A program made the translations under genes and the position numbers. DNA of 64,000 nt from Kibdelosporangium banguiense (GTDB taxonomy: Bacteria; Actinomycetota; Actinomycetes; Mycobacteriales; Pseudonocardiaceae): positions 12,041,203 through 12,105,202 of the forward strand of contig NZ_JAGINW010000001.1 of the NCBI RefSeq assembly GCF_017876405.1, read 5' to 3'. Shown piece by piece: positions 1 to 7,898 of the stretch. How positions within the stretch are numbered: position 1 is the first letter of the stretch; each line of letters starts with the position of its first letter. The notes under the pieces are model-generated. The model did no database searches and was not told the DNA's origin. It saw nothing but the letters and a program-made list of their open reading frames with translations.

Positions 1-400
1 CCCCACGCGGATAACCCCGTTCGTCCATGGCCCGCATGGCTGTCGTCATCTCGCGATCCAGCCAGTCCGCGAGATACAGCACGCGCTTCGGACTGCCCGT
101 GGTGCCACCGCTCTCGCACACACCGACCACCTCAGCGGTTCCGTCGTACCCGCGAGGCACAAGGTCCTCGATCGCGGTTTCCCGCAGATCGTCCACTGTC
201 TGTGGGAACAGCCGCAGGTCCGCTATGGTGCGCACGTCCGTGCGCGGGTCGAAACCCAGCCGGTCCAAGCGGTCCAGCCAGAACGGCGAACCCGTCCGCG
301 GGCAGAAGTGCCAGTGCATGGCGGCCCGGACCAGGTCGTCCGGGTCCACTTCGGCCCCGGGCGGAGCGTCCAGAACGGCCAGGGCGTCCGCTGTCCTCAT
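1..400 (-). CDS. AMP-dependent ligase, EhpF/PaaK-like (N-terminal part, cut by window edge)
   Basis: Only the first 133 residues are in the window. The reading frame opens at an ATG whose codon ends at 400, preceded by AAGGAG, and stays open to base 1. Near residues 109-119 it reads ESGGTTGSPKR, the phosphate-binding loop (A3-type core) of adenylate-forming enzymes. The upstream part (MHWHFCPRTGSPFWLDR) resembles, from memory, the phenylacetate-CoA ligase/EhpF group that activates aryl acids, rather than modular NRPS adenylation domains. It starts 11 bases after the aminomutase stop on the same strand, so the two are probably co-transcribed; the ligase may activate the aminomutase product or a related aromatic acid. 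Family call moderately sure, substrate unknown. Confidence 0.75.
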   Translation of the reverse strand, partial: MRTADALAVLDAPPGAEVDPDDLVRAAMHWHFCPRTGSPFWLDRLDRLGFDPRTDVRTIADLRLFPQTVDDLRETAIEDLVPRGYDGTAEVVGVCESGGTTGSPKRVLYLADWLDREMTTAMRAMDERGYPRG

Positions 401-411
401 CACAGTCTCCT

Positions 412-2028
412 TCAGCGCAGATGGACGCCGGCGGACTCGACGGCATCGAGGAACTCGCCACGCGCGATCGCCGCGGCCATGACTTCCAGGTCGTCGGACA
501 TGTACCGGTCGTACTCGAGCTTCGGGACCAGTGACCGAACCTTGTCGTACGTCGCCCGGCCCGCAGTGCTCAGTCCGTCACGACGGCCGGACACGTCAAC
601 CGCCTGTGCCGCGGCAAGGAATTCCAGCGCAAGGATCCTGGCGTTGTTGTCCAGCACCCGGCGCGCGTTGCGGGCGGAGATCAGGCCCATGCTGACGATG
701 TCCTGGTTGTCCCCATTGGACGGAACACTCTGCGTGCTGGCCGGGCCGATGGTCCGATTCTCCGCGATCAGCGCGGTCGCCGGGTACTGCGCGCCGGCGA
801 AGCCACTGTTGAGGCCGGGCTCGTTGGCCACGAGGAACTCGGGCAGCCCATAGCTGAGATGACGGTTGAGCAAGCGGTTGCTCCTGCGCTCGGAGAGCAC
901 GCCGAGCTGGGTGAGCGCGATCGTGACGAAGTCCATCACGAACGCGATCGGCTGACCGTGGTAGTTCCCGCCGTGGAAGACTTCCTTGCCCTGGAAGAAC
1001 AACGGGTTGTCGGTGGCCGAGTTGAGCTCGGTGGTCAACGTGCCCGCGGCGTGGTCCAATGTGGCCCGGACCGCGCCGAGCACCTGGGGAATCGCCCGCA
1101 GCGAGTATGCCTTCTGCAGGTAGACCTCGGTACGGGAGACTCCGTTGCCGTTGTGCGAACGCTTGTCGCGCACCTCATCGGTGAGATCGGCGTGCGAGAC
1201 AGCCAGCTTGCTGTCGCTGAGCAGCGTGCGCAGGTTGGCCGCGGCGTCGATCTGACCGGGGTGCGGGCGGGCCAGATCGTGGCCCTCGGCCAGGAACGGG
1301 CTCGTGGAGCACCGCAGGGCCTCCAGCACCAGCCCGGCGACGATCTCCGCCTGGCGCAGCTGGTCGAACGCGCGACCGACCACAAGCGACCCCAGCCCGG
1401 TCATCCCGGAGGTGCCGTTGATCAGCGCGAGGCCTTCCTTGAAGCGCACATCCAACGGCTCAATTCCCAGCTCACGCAACACAATGTCGGTCTTGACCCG
1501 CTGGCCGTCCCGCAACACGTAGCCCTCGCCGATCACCGTCGCGGCGATGTGCGCGAGGGTCGCGAGGTCACCGCTGGCGCCGAGCGAGCCGATCTCCGGG
1601 ATCGCCGGGGTGATCCCCAGGTTGAGGTACAACGCCAGGCGCTCCAGCACCTCCGGGCGCACCGCGGAGTACCCCCTGGCCAGGGCGTTGAGCCGGGCGG
1701 CCAGGATGGCGCGGGCCTCGTGTTCGGCGAACACCGGGCCGACGCCCGCGCTGTGGCTGCGGATCAGGTTGGTCTGCAGCTCCACCTCCTTCGAGGTGGC
1801 CACCTGCATGTAGATCATCTCGCCGTAACCGGTGGTCACGCCGTAGATGGGCACGCCGGTGCGGACGATGTCCTCGAACTGCTTGCGGCTCTCGGCCGCC
1901 TTGGCCAGCACCTCGGGCGCCACGGTGCACTGCACGCGCTCCTCCGCGACCCGCCGCACATCGCCGATGCCCAGGTTCCGCCCGTCGAAAGCGACAGGCG
2001 TCGCCACTGCTGTATTGACTGTGGTCAC
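412..2028 (-). CDS. MIO-dependent tyrosine 2,3-aminomutase (SgcC4-like)
   Basis: 538 residues, the usual size for aromatic ammonia-lyases and aminomutases. Residues 151-153 are Ala-Ser-Gly in GSLGASGDLATL, the triad that cyclises to the MIO cofactor, and Tyr62 in IYGVTTGYGE is the expected catalytic tyrosine. IYGVTTGYGEMIYMQV, the RSHSAGVGP stretch and the NSATDNPLFF and GPASTQSVPSNGDNQD blocks closely resemble C-1027 SgcC4, which makes (S)-beta-tyrosine from L-tyrosine. Lyase activity giving p-coumarate, or a phenylalanine substrate, cannot be excluded by sequence alone. The start is GTG at 2028 behind TTGGAGGT. It heads a leftward operon with the AMP-ligase and is divergent from the dioxygenase at 2273. 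Confidence 0.85.
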   Translation of the reverse strand: MTTVNTAVATPVAFDGRNLGIGDVRRVAEERVQCTVAPEVLAKAAESRKQFEDIVRTGVPIYGVTTGYGEMIYMQVATSKEVELQTNLIRSHSAGVGPVFAEHEARAILAARLNALARGYSAVRPEVLERLALYLNLGITPAIPEIGSLGASGDLATLAHIAATVIGEGYVLRDGQRVKTDIVLRELGIEPLDVRFKEGLALINGTSGMTGLGSLVVGRAFDQLRQAEIVAGLVLEALRCSTSPFLAEGHDLARPHPGQIDAAANLRTLLSDSKLAVSHADLTDEVRDKRSHNGNGVSRTEVYLQKAYSLRAIPQVLGAVRATLDHAAGTLTTELNSATDNPLFFQGKEVFHGGNYHGQPIAFVMDFVTIALTQLGVLSERRSNRLLNRHLSYGLPEFLVANEPGLNSGFAGAQYPATALIAENRTIGPASTQSVPSNGDNQDIVSMGLISARNARRVLDNNARILALEFLAAAQAVDVSGRRDGLSTAGRATYDKVRSLVPKLEYDRYMSDDLEVMAAAIARGEFLDAVESAGVHLR

Positions 2029-2272
2029 GGTTGTATACCTCCAAGATCAGGGATGACGGCCGGGAAGATCACGAACCTGATAGGTGTCGGATTCGGATTC
2101 GCATTTCCATTGACGAAGCTAAGAGAACAGACCGGCCGACTCAACGGCGGTTTCCGGTTTCCGGAACCCACAGGCAGATCGGCGGTCGGAAAGTGCCCGG
2201 ACGAGAGGCCCCATGGGACAACAGCCCGTTCTCGCCTTCGGACACACCTATGCCACCCGGTAACCATGAGGC
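2029..2272. promoter_or_regulatory. Divergent control region between aminomutase and dioxygenase genes
   Basis: This 244-bp gap must hold promoters for both the leftward aminomutase/ligase operon and the rightward dioxygenase/methyltransferase genes. It contains two short tandem repeats, GGATTCGGATTC at 2089-2100 and GGTTTCCGGTTTCCGG at 2149-2164, which could be activator sites. I see no convincing -35/-10 pair and no coding sequence. Confidence 0.45.
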
Positions 2273-3181
2273 ATGACAACTATTACCAACGACCGATTCA
2301 GCAAGGACGCGCCTCTTGACGAGATAACAAGCAGCCTTCGCTCGAACGGATATGTCATCGTCGAGAACGTGCTGACGCCCGAAACCGTGGACAAGCTGTT
2401 GAGCGAGATGATGCCGTACATCGACGCCACGCCTTTCGGGCCCGACGCGTTCGCGGGCCAGACCACCAAACGGACCGGCAGCGGTGTCGCACGGTCGGCC
2501 GAGATACGCGACCTGGTCGTGCACCCGTTGTGCCTCGGCGCCGCGGGTGAGCTGCTCAAGTCGTCGACCGAATTCCAGCTTTCGCAGACCCAGCTGATCA
2601 GCGCCTATCCGGGCTCGGTGGCCCAGAAGCTGCACAAGGACGAGCTGATCTGGGATTTCTTCCCGTTCGCCACCGACCACCACGTCATGTGCCAGTTCTT
2701 CTGGGCACTGACCGATTTCACCGAGGAGAACGGCGGAACCCGGTTCATTCCGGGAAGTGACGCGCTGGACGCCGAAGAGGCCAGCGACGACGACACCATC
2801 GCCATCGAGATGACAAAGGGATCGGTACTGATCTTCACCGGCAAGGTGGTGCACGGCGGCGGCACCAACCTGACCGACGAGGTCCGGCGGGGTCTGATTC
2901 TGAGCTATTGCGCGGGCTGGGTCCGCCAGGAGGAGAACCAGTATCTGGTGGCCCCGCCGGAATTGGCCCGCACCTTCCCGGAGGACCTGCTCAAGGTGAT
3001 CGGTTACCAGCAGGGCTGTTTCGCCATGGGCTACGCGGGCGATATCGAGGAGCCGATGGACGTGCTGTTCGGCCGCAAGGCGGACACACCGATCGTGCCG
3101 TCGCAGGCAGCCGGCAAGGCCGCCAACAACACCGCACAGCAGTGGAGCAAATCCGTCGCTTCCCGAACCGTTCAGGGGTAG
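2273..3181 (+). CDS. PhyH-family Fe(II)/2-oxoglutarate dioxygenase
   Basis: 302 residues of the phytanoyl-CoA dioxygenase (PhyH) family, common as hydroxylating or halogenating tailoring enzymes in biosynthetic clusters. The facial triad is visible: His121-x-Asp123 in LHKDELIWDF and the distal His194 in KVVHGGGTNL, followed by Arg205/206 for 2-oxoglutarate. Asp123 is retained, so hydroxylation or oxidation is expected rather than halogenation, which needs Gly or Ala there. The methyltransferase ATG lies 3 bases after the stop, so the two are coupled. The substrate is probably an aromatic or amino-acid intermediate; this is inferred from the neighbours only. Confidence 0.85.
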   Translation: MTTITNDRFSKDAPLDEITSSLRSNGYVIVENVLTPETVDKLLSEMMPYIDATPFGPDAFAGQTTKRTGSGVARSAEIRDLVVHPLCLGAAGELLKSSTEFQLSQTQLISAYPGSVAQKLHKDELIWDFFPFATDHHVMCQFFWALTDFTEENGGTRFIPGSDALDAEEASDDDTIAIEMTKGSVLIFTGKVVHGGGTNLTDEVRRGLILSYCAGWVRQEENQYLVAPPELARTFPEDLLKVIGYQQGCFAMGYAGDIEEPMDVLFGRKADTPIVPSQAAGKAANNTAQQWSKSVASRTVQG

Positions 3182-3184
3182 ACC

Positions 3185-4213
3185 ATGACTACTGCCAAGA
3201 AATCCGCATCGGTCCTGCCGATCATGGACATGGTCTCCGGACTGTGGATGTCACAGACACTGGTGACCGCGCACGAACGTGACGTGTTCGGGCGGTACGC
3301 CAAGGCTCCCGGCATGACGCCGCGGGAACTCGCACTCCTGCTCGGCCTGCACGAGCGGCCGGTGGAACAACTGGTCACCGGATGCGCGGCACTGGGCCTG
3401 CTGGAACGCCACGGCGAGGGGTACCGCAACACGCCCATGACCGAGCAGTACCTGGTCCGTGGCCGCCCGGACTACGTCGGCGGCTGGGTGGAGATCGTGT
3501 CCAGGCACGACTATCCAGGCTGGCTGCGGCTGGACGAGGCACTGGGTTCCAACCGCCCGACCGCGTGGGACAGCGAGCGGCAGAGCTCGTTGTTCGATGA
3601 GGACGACGAGGTGATGCTGGAGAGCTTCTGGGAAGGGATGAGCGCGATCTCCCGTCCCACCGCCCGTGCTCTCGCCGAGGCCGTCGATCTGTCGGCCACC
3701 GGCAAGCTGATGGACGTCGGCGGTGGCGGCGCCGCGTACGCCATCGAACTGTGCCGTGCGTATCCACAGTTGCAGACGACGATCTTCGACCTTCCATTCG
3801 TGTGCAAGCTGACCCACGAGAAGGTGCTGGACGCCGGGCTCGACGACCGGATCTCCCTGGCACCAGGCGACTTCTTCACCGACGAACTGCCCGGCGGCCA
3901 GGACGCCATCCTGCTGTCGATGATCCTGCACGACTGGGATGTGCCCGACTGCAAGCGCCTGCTGAGGTCGTGTTTCGACGCCCTCGCACCGGGCGGGTGC
4001 CTGCTGATCAGCGAACTGCTGGTCGCCGACACCAAGGACGGACCGGTGGACGCGGCCCTGATGAGCCTGGCCATGCTCGTGGAGACGTTCGGGCGCAACT
4101 ACACCGGCGACGAGTATTCGTCCTGGCTGACCGAAGCCGGATTCGTCGACGTGCAGGTCCGTCCCTTCACCGCACCGGCCGCGAACGGAGTGGTCATCGG
4201 CCGCAAGCCGTGA
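3185..4213 (+). CDS. SAM-dependent O-methyltransferase (family 2, dimerising)
   Basis: 342 residues with the layout of plant/actinomycete class II O-methyltransferases: an N-terminal winged-helix dimerisation part (about residues 10-95), SAM motif I DVGGGG at 177-182, FDLP at 201-204, and the catalytic His-Asp-Trp at 249-251 in SMILHDWD. Such enzymes methylate phenolic hydroxyls (for example TcmN and DnrK types), although some family members act as hydroxylases or decarboxylases. It follows the dioxygenase by 3 bases. The substrate is likely a phenolic or catecholic intermediate of the cluster (inference). A strong hairpin follows the gene. Confidence 0.88.
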   Translation: MTTAKKSASVLPIMDMVSGLWMSQTLVTAHERDVFGRYAKAPGMTPRELALLLGLHERPVEQLVTGCAALGLLERHGEGYRNTPMTEQYLVRGRPDYVGGWVEIVSRHDYPGWLRLDEALGSNRPTAWDSERQSSLFDEDDEVMLESFWEGMSAISRPTARALAEAVDLSATGKLMDVGGGGAAYAIELCRAYPQLQTTIFDLPFVCKLTHEKVLDAGLDDRISLAPGDFFTDELPGGQDAILLSMILHDWDVPDCKRLLRSCFDALAPGGCLLISELLVADTKDGPVDAALMSLAMLVETFGRNYTGDEYSSWLTEAGFVDVQVRPFTAPAANGVVIGRKP

Positions 4214-4233
4214 CCTCTGACAACGCTCCCCCG

Positions 4234-4269
4234 CACGTGAGCCGCGAGGTCGTCCTCGCGGCTCACGTG
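4234..4269 (+). terminator. Perfect 15-bp hairpin between methyltransferase and DAHP synthase
   Basis: CACGTGAGCCGCGAG (4234-4248), a 6-base loop GTCGTC, then CTCGCGGCTCACGTG (4255-4269). The stem is perfect and GC-rich and has no T-tract after it, which is usual for actinomycete terminators. It fills most of the 66-bp gap, so it either ends the dioxygenase-methyltransferase transcript or attenuates the DAHP synthase gene, whose start codon is only 10 bases away. The CACGTG ends could also form a protein site. Confidence 0.7.
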
Positions 4270-4279
4270 ACCAACGTCA

Positions 4280-5755
4280 ATGACGCAGGTGATTCCGATG
4301 GAATTCCACAACTTCGGACAGGGCCACCTGTCCATACTGGAGCGACGACCACTGAGGCCAGGCGGCGACCCGGGCAATGGAAAGGCACACGCACACACTG
4401 CCGACGAGCCGCCTCTGTTGCCGTCAAACGTAAACGAGGCCGTAGCGGAAGCGTTGGCCAGGCCGGCCGCGCAGCAGCCCGAGTGGCCGGATCAGGACAA
4501 CGTGCGTGCTGTTTGCGCGTTGCTGCGGAAAGCGCCTCCGATCAGCGTACCCGCTGAGGTGGACCGACTGGGCGAACACCTTGCCCAGGTCGCCAACGGA
4601 GAAGCCGTTCTGCTGCAAGGCGGGGACTGTGCGGAGACGTTCGCGGGCAACACCGAGCCGCACATCCGCGGCAACATCCGGACGTTGCTGCAGATGGCCG
4701 TGGTGCTCACGTACGGCGCAAGTCTGCCGGTGGTCAAGGTCGGCCGGATCGCCGGCCAGTACGCCAAACCTCGCTCCAACACCACCGACGCACAAGGTTT
4801 GCCCGTCTATCGCGGTGACATCGTCAACTCGCAGGAAGCCTCGCCCGAAGCGCGCGTGCCAGACCCGTCACGGATGATGCAGGCACACGCCAACGCGGGC
4901 GCGGCCATGAATGTGCTGCGGGCGTTGACCGGCGCCGGGATGACGGGCCTGTCGATGGTGCACGACTGGAACAAGGACTTCGTGCGTATGTCGCCCGCGG
5001 GCGAACGCTATGAGGAGTTGGCTGCCGAAATCGAACGCAGTCTGCGATTCATGGAGGCGTGCGGCGTAACCGACACGGCCATCGACCAGACCGATGTTTT
5101 CGCCAGCCATGAGGCACTGTTGCTGGATTACGAAAGCGCGTTGTTAAGGATGGACACCTCAGGCGACGAACCGAAACTCTACGACCTGTCCGCGCACTTC
5201 CTCTGGATCGGCGAACGGACCCGGCAGATCGACGGCGCGCACCTGGCGTTCGCCGAACTGCTGGCCAACCCCATCGGATTGAAGATCGGTCCCGATGTGA
5301 CGCCTGAACTGGCCGTGGAATACGCCGAACGGCTCGACCCGGGCAACAAACCGGGCCGGCTGACCCTGATCACCCGGATGGGCAATCACAAAGTGCGTGA
5401 CGTCCTGCCGGATGTCATCGAGAAAGTCGAGGCGTCCGGCCACAAGGTGATCTGGCAGTGCGACCCGATGCACGGCAACACGCAGAAGTCCCCGACCGGC
5501 TACAAGACCCGGCACTTCGACCGGATCATCGACGAGGTCCAGGGCTTCTTCGAAGTACACCGCAAGCTGGGCACCCATCCCGGCGGCATCCACGTCGAAC
5601 TGACCGGTGAGGACGTCACCGAGTGCCTCGGCGGCGCCCAGGACATCTGCGACACCGACCTGTCGGGCCGCTACGAGACCGCGTGCGACCCGCGCCTGAA
5701 CACCCAGCAGTCGCTGGAACTCGCGTTCCTCGTCGCCGAAATGCTGCGCGGCTGA
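4280..5755 (+). CDS. Class II (plant-type) DAHP synthase
   Basis: Catalyses phosphoenolpyruvate plus erythrose-4-phosphate to DAHP, the first shikimate-pathway step. Family blocks are QQPEWPD (about residue 68), LLQGGDCAETF, VKVGRIAGQYAKPRS, QCDPMHGNTQKSPTGYKTR and the C-terminal GGIHVELTGEDVTECLGG. Cluster-borne copies such as PhzC usually supply chorismate or aromatic amino acids for a secondary product and escape feedback control, which fits an aromatic amino acid-derived metabolite here. From the ATG at 4280 it has 491 residues, with roughly 60 weakly conserved ones at the N terminus. The in-frame ATG at 4298, behind CAGGTGA, is an equally good start. Its stop faces the IclR gene 5 bases away. 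Confidence 0.9.
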   Translation: MTQVIPMEFHNFGQGHLSILERRPLRPGGDPGNGKAHAHTADEPPLLPSNVNEAVAEALARPAAQQPEWPDQDNVRAVCALLRKAPPISVPAEVDRLGEHLAQVANGEAVLLQGGDCAETFAGNTEPHIRGNIRTLLQMAVVLTYGASLPVVKVGRIAGQYAKPRSNTTDAQGLPVYRGDIVNSQEASPEARVPDPSRMMQAHANAGAAMNVLRALTGAGMTGLSMVHDWNKDFVRMSPAGERYEELAAEIERSLRFMEACGVTDTAIDQTDVFASHEALLLDYESALLRMDTSGDEPKLYDLSAHFLWIGERTRQIDGAHLAFAELLANPIGLKIGPDVTPELAVEYAERLDPGNKPGRLTLITRMGNHKVRDVLPDVIEKVEASGHKVIWQCDPMHGNTQKSPTGYKTRHFDRIIDEVQGFFEVHRKLGTHPGGIHVELTGEDVTECLGGAQDICDTDLSGRYETACDPRLNTQQSLELAFLVAEMLRG

Positions 5756-5760
5756 CGGTG

Positions 5761-6513
5761 TCAGCACGCCTGGGCGAGGTTCTCCTCGATGGAACCGGCG
5801 ACAGCCAGCAGAAGCGGCCCGAGACTCCGCAGATCGGTGTGGTCGACCGCACCGGCCACCACGATGGCCGCGACCGGCTGTGGGTTTCCCAGATACACGG
5901 GCGCCGCGACGTCCACCATGCCGGTGATGTACTCGCTTCTGGCGTAGGACAGGCCGAATTTCCGGATCTGGCTGAACTCCCGGCGCATCCGCTCGGGCCT
6001 GGTGATGGTCCAGGGTGTGTAGGCGACCTGGGTGTTCAGGCTCGCCGCACCGCGCGGGGTCTTGGCCATCAGGAGCTTGCCGGCCGCCGAGCAGTGCGCC
6101 GGTACCGGGCGCTGCCAGGCGGCCGCGAGCCGGCTGTGGCGGTGGTCGTGCAGGACCCCGGCATGGTGGACGTTCGGGCCCGACAGCATCCCGACGCCGA
6201 CCATCTTGCGGGTGCGGTGGAACAACTCCAGCAGGAACGGGGTGATCTGCGCGCTGAGGTCCTGCACCCTGGCCTGGCCGCGGCCGGCCGCCAGCTGGAA
6301 GAAGTAGTCCCCCAGAACGTAGGACTTGGACTCCATGCGGGCCACCAGACCGAGGTCGGTCAGCACACGCGTGATCCGGTGCAGCGTCGACTTGGGTTCA
6401 CCGGTCACCTGGCCGAGTTCGGAAAGGGTGAGCGGCTCCGTCGCGTCGGCCAGTACCTGCAGGACAGTGAGCGCCCGGCGCAGTGGACGTCCCGGGGAGG
6501 TAGTCGTATCCAT
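5761..6513 (-). CDS. IclR-family transcriptional regulator
   Basis: 250 residues from the ATG at 6513, which has AAAGG upstream; an in-frame start at 6564 would overlap the LuxR gene and lacks support. The N-terminal winged helix-turn-helix (LTLSELGQVTGEPKSTLHRITRVLTDLGLV, about residues 27-57) is followed by the IclR effector domain, with HCSAAGKLLMA and the YITGMVDVAAPVY region. It is the last gene of the leftward MbtH-unknown-LuxR-IclR operon, 19 bases after the LuxR stop. It probably senses a small aromatic or carboxylic ligand and controls the neighbouring cluster (inference). Confidence 0.85.
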   Translation of the reverse strand: MDTTTSPGRPLRRALTVLQVLADATEPLTLSELGQVTGEPKSTLHRITRVLTDLGLVARMESKSYVLGDYFFQLAAGRGQARVQDLSAQITPFLLELFHRTRKMVGVGMLSGPNVHHAGVLHDHRHSRLAAAWQRPVPAHCSAAGKLLMAKTPRGAASLNTQVAYTPWTITRPERMRREFSQIRKFGLSYARSEYITGMVDVAAPVYLGNPQPVAAIVVAGAVDHTDLRSLGPLLLAVAGSIEENLAQAC

Positions 6514-6532
6514 GTGTTTGCCTTTCTGTTGG

Positions 6533-7153
6533 TCAGATGACGCCTTTACGCAACGCGTACGCAACCGCGTGTGGCCGGTTGCGTAGCCCGAGCCGACTGG
6601 TCAGATCGGAGATGATCCTTTTCACGGCCCGCTCGGAGAAGCACAGCCTGGTGGCGATCTCCGCGGTGGTCAGGCCTTCCGACAGCAGCCGCAGCACGTC
6701 GATCTCGCGCGGGATCAGGCCGGATGTGTGCAGGCCGTGTGGCAGCAGGACATCGCGTTGGATGTGTTCGATGTGCTTGAGCAGATGGCCCAAAATATTG
6801 GTAGGTAGCATGCCGCCGCCCGTGGCAGCGGTGGTCACCGCGTCCTCGATGCGTTCGCATGTGGCCGCCTCGCGCGGAAGCACAGCGACGACACCGCATT
6901 CCACAGCAGTAAGCAGATCGGTACGACTGATCTCGTCGATGATCAGTACCACTGCCGCGTCCAGGAATGCCTTGCCACGGCGCAAGGTCGAGATCACTTC
7001 GGCGGTCATCCGCTCGGTGATGAGCACGACGACGTCCACCGGCGAATCCGATCCGACCGCGACCTCGACGTCCGGCCGCGAGTCGAGATGACTGCTGACA
7101 GCCGTGCTGACCAACGGGTCGACCGCACGCACAAGCACTTTCACGTCAGTCAC
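6533..7153 (-). CDS. LuxR/NarL-type regulator with degenerate receiver
   Basis: 206 residues. The C-terminal LuxR helix-turn-helix (about 145-206) is typical: LIPREIDVLRLLSEGLTTAEIA followed by FSERAVKRIISDLTSRLGL. The N-terminal 120 residues have receiver-like alternation, but the acidic pocket and phospho-acceptor pattern are poorly kept (VDVVVLITERM where a DxxMP motif is expected), so it probably acts without phosphorylation. It starts at GTG 7153, which overlaps the previous gene by 8 bases and indicates translational coupling. A cluster-situated regulator is likely. Confidence 0.82.
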   Translation of the reverse strand: MTDVKVLVRAVDPLVSTAVSSHLDSRPDVEVAVGSDSPVDVVVLITERMTAEVISTLRRGKAFLDAAVVLIIDEISRTDLLTAVECGVVAVLPREAATCERIEDAVTTAATGGGMLPTNILGHLLKHIEHIQRDVLLPHGLHTSGLIPREIDVLRLLSEGLTTAEIATRLCFSERAVKRIISDLTSRLGLRNRPHAVAYALRKGVI

Positions 7154-7613
7154 GATGTGTCTCCAATGCCTGCTCGGCCATGTACATGGCGGCGACCCGC
7201 CGGGCAGTGCCGATCACGGTGGACCAGATGATCAGCGATCGGCGCGGCGACGGTGGCACCCACCAGGACCAGTCCGGATGACCGTTCAGATGCTGTGGCA
7301 GCAGCACCTGGTGACCCGCGGGTACCAGCCACACGCCGAACGGCCTCAGGTCCGGTGGTACGCGTGGGCACGACGTGTTGGCGGGCTGGGTGAGAAAGAC
7401 CAGCCCACGCCGGTCCGGACTGGCGATCACCGGTCCGTCCAACATGGACATCCGAAGGGACTTCTGGACCAGGCCGCCGAATCCGGCGGGCATGACGATC
7501 GCGTCCAGGCCGGCACCGGCCGAGGCGAACGCCTCGCCGGTCTGGTCGTCGTGCCGTACCGGGCAGCCCAGCCGCTCGGTGCAGAACCGGAAGTCGGTGG
7601 CATGGCTTGGCAT
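7146..7613 (-). CDS. Small unknown protein in MbtH operon
   Basis: 155 residues from the ATG at 7613 (AGGTGG upstream). I do not recognise a firm family. It has a hydrophobic mid-section (LDAIVMPAGFGGLVQKSL), a GPVIASPDRRGLVFLTQP stretch and a VLLPQHLNGHPDWSWWVPP segment. The general look recalls small actinomycete proteins distantly related to prim-pol N-domains, but no catalytic residues support an enzyme. It lies 8 bases after the MbtH-like gene and overlaps the LuxR gene by 8 bases, so all four genes are translated together. Coding is supported by operon fit and codon bias. Confidence 0.65.
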   Translation of the reverse strand: MPSHATDFRFCTERLGCPVRHDDQTGEAFASAGAGLDAIVMPAGFGGLVQKSLRMSMLDGPVIASPDRRGLVFLTQPANTSCPRVPPDLRPFGVWLVPAGHQVLLPQHLNGHPDWSWWVPPSPRRSLIIWSTVIGTARRVAAMYMAEQALETHRD

Positions 7614-7621
7614 GAGACCAC

Positions 7622-7825
7622 CTACCGGTCGCCGTTGTCCGCACCCGGTTGACTGATCCTCTGGTGCCACAACTCGCCGACCTGGTTGAGGGCGACCTCG
7701 GCGGTGCTGGAGAAGCCGATCGGCCGCCACCCCGTGGGCAGGGCGATGTCGTTGGGCCAGATGCAGTAGCAACCTTCGTGGTTGACCACGACTCGGTAGA
7801 ACGCCGGAGTGGCCGCGGGTTTCAT
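7622..7825 (-). CDS. MbtH-like protein
   Basis: 67 residues. MbtH-like proteins bind and activate NRPS adenylation domains. The family core is visible as YRVVVNHEGCYCIWPNDIALPTGWRPIGF, with conserved Trp at 23, 33 and 53. It is atypical: the usual SLWP is CIWP and the terminal WTDMRP-type motif is replaced by LWHQRIS. No NRPS module lies in the window, so its partner is probably beyond the left edge, or it serves regulation with its operon mates. Its start is ATG 7825, 69 bases after the response-regulator stop. Confidence 0.8.
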   Translation of the reverse strand: MKPAATPAFYRVVVNHEGCYCIWPNDIALPTGWRPIGFSSTAEVALNQVGELWHQRISQPGADNGDR

Positions 7826-7881
7826 GCGTAGTCCTGCTCGGGTCCGATTGTTTTTCGGTCCCCCGCAAGGTATGCGCGCCC

Positions 7882-7898
7882 GGTTAGGCCCTGGTTAG
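7882..7898 (-). promoter_or_regulatory. Candidate SARP-type direct repeat before MbtH operon
   Basis: On the minus strand CTAACC occurs twice at an 11-base period (complement GGTTAG at 7882-7887 and 7893-7898). SARP activators bind direct repeats with 11-bp spacing just upstream of the -10 box. Here the downstream repeat is followed, 9 bases on, by TACCTT, a possible -10. A SARP gene lies at 10827. The match in spacing is seen; binding is inference. Confidence 0.4.

Noticed and set aside
412..2028. Enediyne cluster based on the SgcC4-like enzyme
   Set aside because: No enediyne polyketide synthase or accessory cassette in the window; the aminomutase alone is not sufficient.
859..2319. 486-codon rightward open frame opposite the aminomutase
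   Set aside because: Antisense shadow of a well-conserved MIO enzyme.
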